This document shows positions 25,546 through 34,574 of a DNA stretch of 64,000 bases, one piece after another. The translations under genes were made by a program, and so were the position numbers. Below the pieces are notes generated by a model that had not been told where the DNA came from, did no database searches, and saw only the letters and a list, made by a program, of their open reading frames with translations. Origin of the DNA: Salinimonas iocasae (lineage in GTDB: Bacteria > Pseudomonadota > Gammaproteobacteria > Enterobacterales > Alteromonadaceae); contig NZ_CP039852.1 in NCBI RefSeq assembly GCF_006228385.1, positions 868,001 to 932,000 of the forward strand, written 5' to 3'. Numbering within the stretch: position 1 is the stretch's first letter; each line of letters opens with the position of its first letter.

Positions 25546-26933
25546 GAAATTTGCTGATTCTTTTTACATTGTCGTTTATCTGCGGCGCTACTCAGGCGTC
25601 ATCAATTACGCTGACGCAATTGCTGGAGCAGGTGATGGTATCACATCCTTATCTGCAGGTACTGGAGCAGCAAGGGCGCCAGCAGCGCTTTGCGCTGGAC
25701 AATGCTGATGCCGCATTTGATCCGTATATCGGTCAAAGCGCGGATAGTCGGCTGTCCGGCTATTATTCCGGTGATGTCGCCACCAGTGAGTTTGCTCAAC
25801 CACTGCGCGATATGAATGGTGAAATCTATACCCGATACCGGATCGCCGACGGTGATTTTCCGGTTTACGATGGCCAGTATGATACGTTGTCTGCAGGCGA
25901 AGCGTCTATTGGTGTAAAGCTGTCGCTGCTCAAAGGGCGCGAGACCGATGAGCGACGCACTGCTGTGCGCAATGCACGACTGGATATAGAACGCTGGGAA
26001 ACAGATTACCTGTTGGGCGTAAACAAACTGCTGTTTTCAGCAAGTATGACGTTTTTGAACTGGTACGAAAGCCATTTGAAAATTGAGCGTCTGACAGAAC
26101 TGCGCAGGACGCTGGAGAAGCAGGAAGCCGCATTGGCAAAAAAAGTGGAGCAGGGGGATGAGGCCCGGGTTACCCTAGAGGCCTTTGAAGCTAATCTGCT
26201 TGAAATTGATCTGCTGCGAGCGGCAGAAGAGCAAAAGTTGCAGTCTTCGGCAACCAAGCTTTATTACTATGTTCCCGCAAAGTGGGTCTCGCGTCTGGAA
26301 CCTGAACTGGCAACTGAGGGATGGCCGTTTCAGGTTAATCCTACGCTTCTTTCTGATTTGAAAAATAAATTGTCCGGGCATCCGCTTACCGATGACCTTT
26401 CACTGGCCCTTGAACAGCAACGAAACAAGCAGCGGCTGGCGGCCAATAATTTATTGCCAAAACTGGATGTTAAAGCAGAACTTGCAAGAGATATGGGGAC
26501 GGGGCCCAAGTCACTGACCCAGACAGATACAAAAATTGGGCTGAGCTTTTCGTATCCGCTAGGCAACCGGCAGGCTAAAGCAAAGGCAGCCAGCGCTCAG
26601 GCAAAATATAAAGAGCTGGAGTTTAAGCTACAGGATACAGAAAGAAAGCTGAATCAGCAGTTTGAAACAGCCGTCGCGCAGTGGCAGCAGAGCACCAGGC
26701 TCAGTGACCTGAATGCAAAGGCTGCTACGCTGGCCGACCGGCTTCAGGCTGTAGAGAAAACCCGTTTTGACGCAGGGGATACCGATATTTTTGTGCTTAA
26801 TGCCCGGCAAATAGCCTTTATTAAAGCACAGCTTAAACTGATTGCCGCACGCATTGATGAACGTCGCGCCCAGCTATCACTTTACTATGCCGTGGGTGGA
26901 CTACCCGCCACCCTTACACGGCAATCACGGTAA
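25542..26933 (+). CDS. TolC-family outer membrane channel protein
   Basis: The GTG at 25542 overlaps the HlyD stop (GTGA) and yields a signal peptide (MRNLLILFTLSFICGATQASS). The 463-residue mature-type product has the TolC layout: long amphipathic coiled-coil helices rich in Leu/Gln/Ala (LTELRRTLEKQEAALAKKVEQG; ANNLLPKLDVKAELARD), two internal repeats, and beta strands. It ends close to, and slightly overlapping, the convergent halogenase-family gene. It completes a three-gene type I secretion-like set. Nothing that looks like an RTX or other exported substrate is encoded nearby. Confidence 0.88.
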   Translation: MRNLLILFTLSFICGATQASSITLTQLLEQVMVSHPYLQVLEQQGRQQRFALDNADAAFDPYIGQSADSRLSGYYSGDVATSEFAQPLRDMNGEIYTRYRIADGDFPVYDGQYDTLSAGEASIGVKLSLLKGRETDERRTAVRNARLDIERWETDYLLGVNKLLFSASMTFLNWYESHLKIERLTELRRTLEKQEAALAKKVEQGDEARVTLEAFEANLLEIDLLRAAEEQKLQSSATKLYYYVPAKWVSRLEPELATEGWPFQVNPTLLSDLKNKLSGHPLTDDLSLALEQQRNKQRLAANNLLPKLDVKAELARDMGTGPKSLTQTDTKIGLSFSYPLGNRQAKAKAASAQAKYKELEFKLQDTERKLNQQFETAVAQWQQSTRLSDLNAKAATLADRLQAVEKTRFDAGDTDIFVLNARQIAFIKAQLKLIAARIDERRAQLSLYYAVGGLPATLTRQSR

Positions 26934-28412
26934 CCTCTGTGACTGAGGACTAAAGTTCAGTAAACAGCCATTAAAAAAGCTGGCCAATTGATGTTCCTTA
27001 AATAGATCACCGGTGCCGGGTTGTTCAGGGGCCAGCCCGGGAAATGCGCCGTAGCCTGCCAACAGGCAATGCCACGACGTAGCACCAAAATGCGTTGCGT
27101 GAGATTTTTCACTTAAAAAGCGGGCAAGATCTTCGCGCCGATACCAGGTATCCAGAATCTGTAACAGGTTTTCCGATAGGTGCATATTGTTACGGTTATC
27201 CCGCCAATACGCACTGTCGTTACGTGTATTGAGCTTATAATGGGCAACAATATAGTCACGCACATTATTGAAGTGCCCGGTGATTTTCTGATTGCACGAG
27301 ACCTGATGTTGCGCGGTGAAATTGCCTTTAACATACGCCTCACAGAAAAAGCGTATAGACAGCTGCACCAGGTGCAATGCCGTGGCTTCCAGCGGCTCGA
27401 TGAAGCCTTGTGATAAGCCCAGAGCCAGACAATTGCGATACCAGTGTTTGTCGGCCTGGCCGACCTTCATGGACAAAAAGCGCGCAGGTGCATCGTCCTC
27501 AAGCATTCCCAAATGTGTGCGCAGTTCAGTTTCAGCCTGATCATCACTGATATACTGACTACTATACACATAACCATTACCGGTTCGGTGCTGTAACGGA
27601 ATTGCCCAGGTCCAGCCGGCACTAAGCGCTGTTGCCTGTGTTTCTACCGGCGCGCTCGGATCGGCTGGCGTTGGCAGTACGACGGCCCGGTCGTTGAAAA
27701 GGTTGTCGCTGAATGAAGAGAAGGGCACCTTGAGCGCTTTTTGCAATAACAGGCTGTTAAAACCGGTGCAGTCTACGAATAACTCTGCATGAATCTCGTT
27801 GTCGTTTGAATCGATTAGCGCGCGAATATCGCCGTTTGGATGTAACGCCACATCCTGAACGTCGCAGACGGTATGTCGCACGCCCTGAGACAATGCGTGC
27901 TCTTTTAAAAACTCGCCCAGTAAACCGGCATCAAAATGATACCCATACTCAATACGAAACGGGAAATTGTCTGGTGTTAACGGACTTCGTTTTTGTTCAG
28001 CCAGGTAACTGTTAAACAAAAATGCGTCGGGGCTGGTGGTCACATCCAGCCCGAGCCTGCGGGTTTGTGAATTAACGTAAAATGCACGCTCGCTGAAGGT
28101 ATCAAGCTGGGAGATAAACGGATGACGATAGCTTGAATTACCCGATGCAGGGCTCCAGCCATGAAACTGAATGGCTACCTTATACGTCGCCTGACAGCGG
28201 GGCATCCACTGTGCATCTTCTATACCTAAATCCCGGAAAAACTGCTTCAGTGAGGGCGTGGAGCCTTCACCAACGCCTACTGTGGGGACATTGTCTGACT
28301 CAGCAAGCGTAATGGTTACCGGATGATGTTTGAAGTGGTGTGCAAACAGGTTGGCTGCCATCCAGCCAGCTGTTCCGCCTCCCACTATGACGATACGATG
28401 GGGCTGGCTCAT
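26925..28412 (-). CDS. tryptophan-halogenase family flavoprotein (second of pair)
   Basis: This 495-residue protein belongs to the flavin-dependent tryptophan halogenase family. Visible features are the FAD-binding GGGTAGWMAA near residues 11-20, a lysine at about position 78 (ATYKVAIQF) equivalent to the catalytic Lys79 of PrnA, and a WxWxIP motif in AGWTWAIPLQHRTGNG. True halogenases use FADH2, halide and oxygen to halogenate an aromatic substrate. Many homologues next to TonB receptors have unknown substrates, so no reaction is assigned. Its ATG overlaps the stop of the first halogenase-like gene (ATGA). No flavin reductase gene is adjacent. Confidence 0.85.
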   Translation of the reverse strand: MSQPHRIVIVGGGTAGWMAANLFAHHFKHHPVTITLAESDNVPTVGVGEGSTPSLKQFFRDLGIEDAQWMPRCQATYKVAIQFHGWSPASGNSSYRHPFISQLDTFSERAFYVNSQTRRLGLDVTTSPDAFLFNSYLAEQKRSPLTPDNFPFRIEYGYHFDAGLLGEFLKEHALSQGVRHTVCDVQDVALHPNGDIRALIDSNDNEIHAELFVDCTGFNSLLLQKALKVPFSSFSDNLFNDRAVVLPTPADPSAPVETQATALSAGWTWAIPLQHRTGNGYVYSSQYISDDQAETELRTHLGMLEDDAPARFLSMKVGQADKHWYRNCLALGLSQGFIEPLEATALHLVQLSIRFFCEAYVKGNFTAQHQVSCNQKITGHFNNVRDYIVAHYKLNTRNDSAYWRDNRNNMHLSENLLQILDTWYRREDLARFLSEKSHATHFGATSWHCLLAGYGAFPGLAPEQPGTGDLFKEHQLASFFNGCLLNFSPQSQRLP

Positions 28413-29902
28413 TGTATCTGAGTAAACCGGGCTAAAAAGTCGTCATGAGAAAGCATCTGGGCAAGAGGTTGTTGTTTGGCTTCATATATTTTACTCATGA
28501 TATCCAAAATCGCCTGGTCGCTGTGAACATCTGCTGAAGGGTGATAGTCGTTGGGCATAATACCTTGCCCCATCATTACCTGAACCCACGAGGCATCGCG
28601 AAAGATATCGTTTTGCTCATTAAATATTGTGGCGGTATCTCGAAAGGCGTTTATTTTCTGTTCAAGGCGAACCGGGAGTGACAACCGCTGCATATCCTGC
28701 CAGAAGTCTGAATCATCCCGTTCATTGAGATAGTAATGCAGGATTATAAAATCACGAATTGTCTCAAACTCGTCTTTTGACTCCGTATTATACAGTGCCT
28801 CCATCGATGGATTCACGGCCCCGTTCGGAAACATCTTCAGCAGTCTGACAATGCCGGACTGAATCAAATGAATGCTGGTAGATTCCAGCGGCTCGAGGAA
28901 TCCGCTGGAAAGTCCAATACCCACCACATTCTTATGCCATTGTTTTTGGGCGCGTCCCGTCTTGAAGCGAATTTTTCGAGGCTCGTCCAGGGCATCTGTA
29001 TCAAGATTGCCCATCAGCATGTTCGTTGCTTTCTCATCATCCATATAAGCTGAGCTGTAGACCAGACCGTTTCCGTTACGGTGAGTCAGCGGAATACGCC
29101 ATTGCCAGCCGACTTCACGGGCAATGCTGCGAGTATAAGGCGCCGTTTGCGTATGTGGTTTGGATGGGACGGCCAGCGCAGAATCTGCAGCCAGCCAGTG
29201 CGACCAGTCCTCATACTCAACACCTAATGCTTTTTGCAGCAACAACGCGCGCATACCGGTGCAGTCGATAAAGAAGTCGCCGTCAATCTGGCGCCCATCT
29301 GTCAGTTGCAGTGCCTTTACAAAACCGGATTCATTATCTAAAGCCACGTGTTCGATAGTGCCTTCGGTACGCTTAACACCGGCTTGCTCTGCCAGGCGAC
29401 GCAGGAACTGACCATACAGGGTGGAGTCGAAATGGTAAGCGTAGCCCATTGAGTAAACGGGGTTTTCGGTTTGTATCTTATTGAACTTGCCGGCTTTGCA
29501 GCTAAGGTAATTTAAATCAAAATCCCACAACGAAGCCTCAAGCCCTGCTTTTTTTGCCCGCAGCCAGTAATGCTGAAAACCACAGAAACCGAGCGTAGCG
29601 CCAGGTGCGCCAAACGTATGAAAATAGCTTTCACCCTGTTTTCGCCAGTTTTCGAATGCTATTGCCAGTTTGATCGTGCCGTTGGTTTCTCTTAAAAATG
29701 CTTTTTCATCCAATCCAAGAAACTGGTTGAAGGTTTGTATGGGAGGAATAGTGGCTTCACCGACACCAATAGTACCAATATCTTTTGACTCGATGAGTTC
29801 GATATCGACCTGTGCCTGAAGGACTTTTTTCAGCAAAGCCGCCGCCATCCATCCTGCTGTACCGCCACCGGCGATAACGAGTTTGCGAACGGATTGTTGC
29901 AT
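28409..29902 (-). CDS. tryptophan-halogenase family flavoprotein (first of pair)
   Basis: The 497-residue product is a divergent paralogue of the downstream gene. It has AGGGTAGWMAA near residues 11-21, Lys78 in GTIKLAIAF, and the WxWxIP motif in VGWQWRIPLTHRNGNG. The segment GVGEATIPPI is also family-typical. It lies about 115 bp downstream of the TonB receptor on the same strand, with a hairpin between. I infer co-regulation of the receptor and both flavoproteins, perhaps for uptake and modification of an aromatic or glycosidic compound. Substrate and halide specificity cannot be read from sequence. Confidence 0.85.
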   Translation of the reverse strand: MQQSVRKLVIAGGGTAGWMAAALLKKVLQAQVDIELIESKDIGTIGVGEATIPPIQTFNQFLGLDEKAFLRETNGTIKLAIAFENWRKQGESYFHTFGAPGATLGFCGFQHYWLRAKKAGLEASLWDFDLNYLSCKAGKFNKIQTENPVYSMGYAYHFDSTLYGQFLRRLAEQAGVKRTEGTIEHVALDNESGFVKALQLTDGRQIDGDFFIDCTGMRALLLQKALGVEYEDWSHWLAADSALAVPSKPHTQTAPYTRSIAREVGWQWRIPLTHRNGNGLVYSSAYMDDEKATNMLMGNLDTDALDEPRKIRFKTGRAQKQWHKNVVGIGLSSGFLEPLESTSIHLIQSGIVRLLKMFPNGAVNPSMEALYNTESKDEFETIRDFIILHYYLNERDDSDFWQDMQRLSLPVRLEQKINAFRDTATIFNEQNDIFRDASWVQVMMGQGIMPNDYHPSADVHSDQAILDIMSKIYEAKQQPLAQMLSHDDFLARFTQIQ

Positions 29903-29978
29903 GGGCTAATCCTTATAGTTCAAACAATTTACTAAAAGGCTGACTCTAGTGAAAAAAAACATAAAAGCAACAGATTAA

Positions 29979-30010
29979 TAAAGCGGCCTTGCTTTAACAA
30001 AGCCGCTTTA
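29979..30010 (-). terminator. hairpin after the TonB receptor gene, possible attenuator
   Basis: TAAAGCGGC pairs with GCCGCTTTA around a 14-base loop just beyond the receptor stop codon. On the minus strand the stem is followed by TTATTAATCTG, a poor T-run. It may be a partial terminator that lowers expression of the downstream halogenase-like genes, or a stabilising 3' hairpin. Confidence 0.5.
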
Positions 30011-30018
30011 GGCGATGG

Positions 30019-32937
30019 TTAGTAGAAGTTGTAGTTGAAGTTAAGCATGTATGACGGTCCGAACTCGCGACGCAGCGTTACAAGGCCGTTACCGTCGCGG
30101 GTTTCTTCATCCTCGTCAGTCAGGTTGGTGCCCTGAAGCGAAACCCGTAGACCCTTGAGGTAGTCAATACCGCTGTCAGCAAAATCGTAGCTGACTTGCG
30201 CATCAACCTGCGTAATACCATCTCGGGTGGCCTGTTCAATTTTGTTTGAACCACCACGTTGATAGGTCAGGTACTCAGAACGGTCTGTTGCTGCAACCCG
30301 AATTTCAAAGCCACCAGTTTCGTAGTAAGCCGTCAAAGAGTACACCCGATCCGACTGACCCGGAATGGCAGTGCCGTCGCTCAATTCCGCGTCAATTATG
30401 GTAGCGGATCCGGCGATACCAAAGCCTTCCAGCATATCTGCCAACATTGAAAGCGGAACTTGCGCGGTAAATTCGGCACCTTTCACTTCACCTTCCAGGC
30501 CATCTTCAAAGAATGAGAACGTGCCCAGGTCCGGCGGTGTCAGGTATGTGCCCGGGGAATATTCGGTGCCATCCGGACCGACCAGACCATCCGCACCCAC
30601 GGTACGATCATGGAACCCCGGAATGAAGTAGTTCGCACCGTCGTTGGTTGGATCGTTAGTGAAATCAATAGTCTGGTTGCCGTCTCTGGTCCAGTTCACC
30701 AAATCTTTATAGAACAGGGCCAGTGATACATAGCCTTCATCTTCAAAATAATTCTCAAATGACAAGTCGAAGTTATTCGCTTCTAAGGGACGAAGTGTTG
30801 GGTTGCCCTGGAATTTTGACCATGGCGACCCATATTCCGCAACATCTTCTGCCGTATTTGGAATCGCGATGAGGTTGATATTCTGGTCAAATTTCACAAA
30901 GCCGGACGCTTTCATCTGGTCAATACGTGCGCGGCTGATGGTCTTCGATGCGGCGAAACGCACATACTGATTTTCTGCCAGCTCAACATTGATGTTCAGG
31001 CTGGGCAGAAAATGAGAGTAGTCATCAGAAATGCTCTGAATACACGAAGCATCTACCTGCCCATCGTTATCCGCGTCACATACTTTAAAGTTTGCACCGA
31101 CAATCCCGATATATCCGGTAGAACTTTGGTCAGTTTGTACATATTGCGCACCTACATTACCGGTAACAAAGAAGCCGGCGAGGTCAGTTTCAAAGTCAAA
31201 CTTAGCAAACAGGGTGGTCACTTCTTCATTCACCTCAAAGGTATCACCCAGGCGATCCGGCTCCAGCAGACCTGCATCATTTAACGTGTACTCACCATCG
31301 TTATAAGGGGCAAAACCGTCATAAGCAACAACCTGACCGAACCCGGCCCAGCTTAAATCTGCAAGACCGTTGTAGAGGTATTGCTCAGGAATGGCTTCGG
31401 ACTGAGGGTAAGAAGACGCCGTGGCAAAGAAACCTTTGTTATCTTTGCTCTTATAGCGATCGGAGTAAGCGACACCAACATTCACTTTACGGATAATCCC
31501 CCAGTCGACTAAACCGAAGGTTTCGAACCGGGCTGTGGTCAGCTCTTCCTCAAAATCGGCAAAGTTAAGAAAGCCATCCTGAGCATTGATATAGTTGTAG
31601 GTTTCACCGTCTGCGCGCAGTACATCGGTGGCAAACTGATCTGCCAGACTCGCCATACCACCACCCCAGGGCTGCGGGCCAGCCAGTTGTAGCATGGATG
31701 GATCGGCAAACGCGCCAAGGCCGTTGGAGCCGGTAAATACAATCCCGTCAGGGCTCATAACAAAGTCACGCGAGCGTTCATCAGCCGGCGCCAGTGCGGC
31801 ACCATTTCGTGAAAGGCCGGCGTAGGATTCGCCGCGCAGATCCCGTTTTGATGATTCGCTGTCAGCAACATCCAGTTCAACAGACCAGCTGTCATTCAGG
31901 TGGTAAGTAAGGTTGATACCGTAAGTAGAAAGTTCACCATCTTTTTGCGCCGGGTCGGTACGCAGTACCGGGTTTGCATTTATTTGCGTTCCCGTTGAGT
32001 TTGCACCGCTGCCGCTTAGCGAGGCAGCATCCAGCTCAAACGGTTCGATAAAACCACGAATTACGCCAGAGTCCGAGTAGTCAATATCCAACACATCAAC
32101 AACAATGTCCCAGTTGTCGCCGGGGCGCCATTGCACAATACCTGATACAGTATCGCGCTCCAGTACACGACTTATCGCTTGTGTATCGAGTCCGAAAGGC
32201 AAAAGCGCGCCGTTGTTATCACCGTAACCCCATACGCCATACTTACGCTCGTTTCGGGGTGACTCAGTAGAGGCAATTGCTAAAGCTACACCTAACGTAT
32301 CATCGGCAAATTTTTCGACAAATGATAATGCGTAGCGATGGCCCTCATTATCGAACTCCGGATTGTCGGAATCATTTCCTCCGCGTTCCAGAGTACCTGT
32401 TAACGTCAGCGTTTCCTGTGCAGCCAGTGGGCGCACAGTTTGTAAATCAACAGTACCACCGATGCCCTGAACCAGTAATGAAGCGTCGGTGGTTTTATAA
32501 ATAGTGGCACCCGTCATAATCTCTGATGGATAAAGGTCGTATTCGACACCGCGGTTATCGCCGATACCGATAAGTTCACGACCATTTAACGAGGTGCCGG
32601 TGAAATCTTCTTTAAAGCCACGAACAGAGATACCGGAAGTTCGACCACCTACGCGCTCACCGGCAAGACCAGGCAGGCGTGCCAGAGATTCGGCGATAGA
32701 AGAATCGGGAAGCTTACCAATATCCTCAGCAGAAATTGCTTCAACGATTGAAGTGTTATCCATCTTTACGGCCTGAGCGCGGATCAACGAACCCCGAATC
32801 CCTTTTACCGCAATGACCTCAACATCTTCGTCAGGATTAGAAGTGAGCGTATCCTGAGAAAAGGCGTGAGCGGAATACATTGCCGAACCAACTGCAATTG
32901 ACAGTAAAGCCGGTTTAAATAGTTGTTTTCTCATCAT
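30019..32937 (-). CDS. TonB-dependent receptor (Xanthomonas/Caulobacter type)
   Basis: The product (about 972 residues from the ATG at 32937) starts with a signal peptide (MMRKQLFKPALLSIAVGSAMYSAHAFSQ). The plug domain follows, with a TonB-box-like stretch (EDVEVIAVKGIRGSLIRAQ) and the family phrase DIGKLPDSSIAESLARLPG. The rest is a long beta-barrel rich in Asp/Gly/Tyr turns, ending with the C-terminal signature YMLNFNYNFY. Receptors of this class in Alteromonas and Xanthomonas import oligosaccharides and other large nutrients using the proton motive force via TonB. The ligand is not identifiable. A palindromic candidate operator lies 32 bases before the start. Two halogenase-family genes follow it. 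Confidence 0.92.
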   Translation of the reverse strand: MMRKQLFKPALLSIAVGSAMYSAHAFSQDTLTSNPDEDVEVIAVKGIRGSLIRAQAVKMDNTSIVEAISAEDIGKLPDSSIAESLARLPGLAGERVGGRTSGISVRGFKEDFTGTSLNGRELIGIGDNRGVEYDLYPSEIMTGATIYKTTDASLLVQGIGGTVDLQTVRPLAAQETLTLTGTLERGGNDSDNPEFDNEGHRYALSFVEKFADDTLGVALAIASTESPRNERKYGVWGYGDNNGALLPFGLDTQAISRVLERDTVSGIVQWRPGDNWDIVVDVLDIDYSDSGVIRGFIEPFELDAASLSGSGANSTGTQINANPVLRTDPAQKDGELSTYGINLTYHLNDSWSVELDVADSESSKRDLRGESYAGLSRNGAALAPADERSRDFVMSPDGIVFTGSNGLGAFADPSMLQLAGPQPWGGGMASLADQFATDVLRADGETYNYINAQDGFLNFADFEEELTTARFETFGLVDWGIIRKVNVGVAYSDRYKSKDNKGFFATASSYPQSEAIPEQYLYNGLADLSWAGFGQVVAYDGFAPYNDGEYTLNDAGLLEPDRLGDTFEVNEEVTTLFAKFDFETDLAGFFVTGNVGAQYVQTDQSSTGYIGIVGANFKVCDADNDGQVDASCIQSISDDYSHFLPSLNINVELAENQYVRFAASKTISRARIDQMKASGFVKFDQNINLIAIPNTAEDVAEYGSPWSKFQGNPTLRPLEANNFDLSFENYFEDEGYVSLALFYKDLVNWTRDGNQTIDFTNDPTNDGANYFIPGFHDRTVGADGLVGPDGTEYSPGTYLTPPDLGTFSFFEDGLEGEVKGAEFTAQVPLSMLADMLEGFGIAGSATIIDAELSDGTAIPGQSDRVYSLTAYYETGGFEIRVAATDRSEYLTYQRGGSNKIEQATRDGITQVDAQVSYDFADSGIDYLKGLRVSLQGTNLTDEDEETRDGNGLVTLRREFGPSYMLNFNYNFY

Positions 32938-32968
32938 ATTTTGCGTGCCCTGTTGCGACTCTATTGGT

Positions 32969-32984
32969 TGTAACATTCGTTACA
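32969..32984. promoter_or_regulatory. palindromic candidate operator upstream of the TonB receptor
   Basis: TGTAACATTCGTTACA has 6-bp perfect arms around a 4-base centre, 32 bases upstream of the receptor start. The size and form resemble operators of LacI or TetR-type regulators. No regulator gene of those families is adjacent, so the protein that binds it is unknown. Confidence 0.4.
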
Positions 32985-33161
32985 TCACATTAACAATAGA
33001 CGCAATTTAAAGGTTGCTCAAGAAAAAAACAAGAAAAAACTTAATTGATTAAGAAGGGCTATGGGTAAGTTTATAATAAGGTTTGATTGTAGGTGGTGAT
33101 TTCTACTTAATAGATCAAGATGCGGGGCAAATGTTAACGAGTTTGCGCCCGCACAGGAAAA

Positions 33162-34574
33162 TCAGAGGGAAACGTCAAGTTCTTTGAGTTTTCTGGTCAG
33201 CGTATTGCGACCCCAGCCCAGCCGGCGGGCTGCATCCTGCTTGTGTCCGTGCGTATAGTGTAGCGCACGTTCAAGCATTATTTTTTCAAAGGTGTGCATC
33301 GCCTCATTCAATATATCGAATTGTCCGGCATTGAGCTGTGCATCAGCCCAGCGGGCGAGCAATTCCGGCCAGTCACCTGAATTATTACCTTCGCCGTCGC
33401 GGCTTCCCTCGTTGTGGATCTCAGGAGGTAAGTCATGCGGTAACACCTCTTGCCCACTGGCCATAACCGTCAGCCAGCGACAAACATTCTCAAGTTGTCT
33501 GACGTTACCCGGCCAGGGCAAACGTGCCATCAGCTTTTCGGTGTCTTTGCTCAGGGTTTTGGTTTCCACATCCAGCTCAATAGCGGCCTGACGAAGAAAA
33601 TGTTTGGCCAGCAAGCCAATATCTTCACGACGCTCAGCCAGTGAGGGGAGGTGGATGCGAATAACGTTAAGGCGGTGAAATAAATCTTCCCGGAACTTGC
33701 CTTCTGTAACCCGTTGCTCCAGGTTTTGATGGGTAGCTGCAATAATGCGCACATCTACCGTAACAGATTGATGTCCCCCCACCCGATAAAACTGCCCGTC
33801 AGCCAGCACGCGTAAAAGCCGCGTTTGGACATCCAATGGCATATCACCTATCTCATCAAGAAAAAGTGTGCCGCCATTGGCCTGCTCAAAGCGACCCTGC
33901 CGCGCATTCTGTGCGCCCGTAAATGCGCCTTTTTCGTGTCCGAATAACTCTGACTCCACCAGGTCTGCAGGAATCGCTGCCATATTCAGTGCAATAAACG
34001 GGTTTGCTGCCCGGGGACTATGCCGGTGTAATGCCTGGGCTACCAGCTCTTTCCCTGTTCCTGACTGGCCGTTTATCAGCACACTAATGGAGGAGCGGGA
34101 AAGTCTGCCTATAGCGCGAAACACCTCCTGCATTGCCGGTGCCTCACCGATAATCTCAGTGGCTGACTCCACGGGCGGGGCTTCCTGATGACGTTTCTGT
34201 TCCCGGGCATGGGCCAGGGCGCGCTGAGTGAGAGTAACAGCTTCATCCACGTCGAAAGGTTTTGGCAGGTATTCAAAGGCACCGCTTTGGTAGGCGTTTA
34301 CAGCGCTGTCTAAATCAGAATGCGCTGTCATAATGATCACAGGTATCATATTATTGACATCATGCACTTCCTGAAGCAGTGTCATGCCATCCATCTGAGG
34401 CATGCGAATATCAGAGATAACCACCTCAGGAGACTGGCCACTGTGCAACTGGCGTAGCAAGTCTTCAGGATTTTCAAAGCAGATACAGCTGATATTTGCA
34501 GCCTGAAGGGCCTTTTGGATGACCCAGCGAATGGAGCTGTCATCGTCTACAATCCAGACGGATTCACTGTTCAT
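33162..34574 (-). CDS. glnG: nitrogen regulation response regulator NtrC
   Basis: NtrC is the phosphorylation-activated enhancer-binding protein that drives sigma-54 promoters of nitrogen genes. The 470-residue product has a receiver domain with the Asp in VVISDIRMPQMDG. The AAA+ domain follows, with Walker A GQSGTGKE, the sigma-54-contacting GAFTGA loop and Walker B GGTLFLDEIGD. A C-terminal Fis-type HTH ends it (DAARRLGWGRNTLTRKLKEL). The ATG at 34574 follows a GGAGTT Shine-Dalgarno located inside the ntrB end; the genes overlap by 11 bases. A matching binding site lies upstream of glnA in this window. Confidence 0.97.
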   Translation of the reverse strand: MNSESVWIVDDDSSIRWVIQKALQAANISCICFENPEDLLRQLHSGQSPEVVISDIRMPQMDGMTLLQEVHDVNNMIPVIIMTAHSDLDSAVNAYQSGAFEYLPKPFDVDEAVTLTQRALAHAREQKRHQEAPPVESATEIIGEAPAMQEVFRAIGRLSRSSISVLINGQSGTGKELVAQALHRHSPRAANPFIALNMAAIPADLVESELFGHEKGAFTGAQNARQGRFEQANGGTLFLDEIGDMPLDVQTRLLRVLADGQFYRVGGHQSVTVDVRIIAATHQNLEQRVTEGKFREDLFHRLNVIRIHLPSLAERREDIGLLAKHFLRQAAIELDVETKTLSKDTEKLMARLPWPGNVRQLENVCRWLTVMASGQEVLPHDLPPEIHNEGSRDGEGNNSGDWPELLARWADAQLNAGQFDILNEAMHTFEKIMLERALHYTHGHKQDAARRLGWGRNTLTRKLKELDVSL

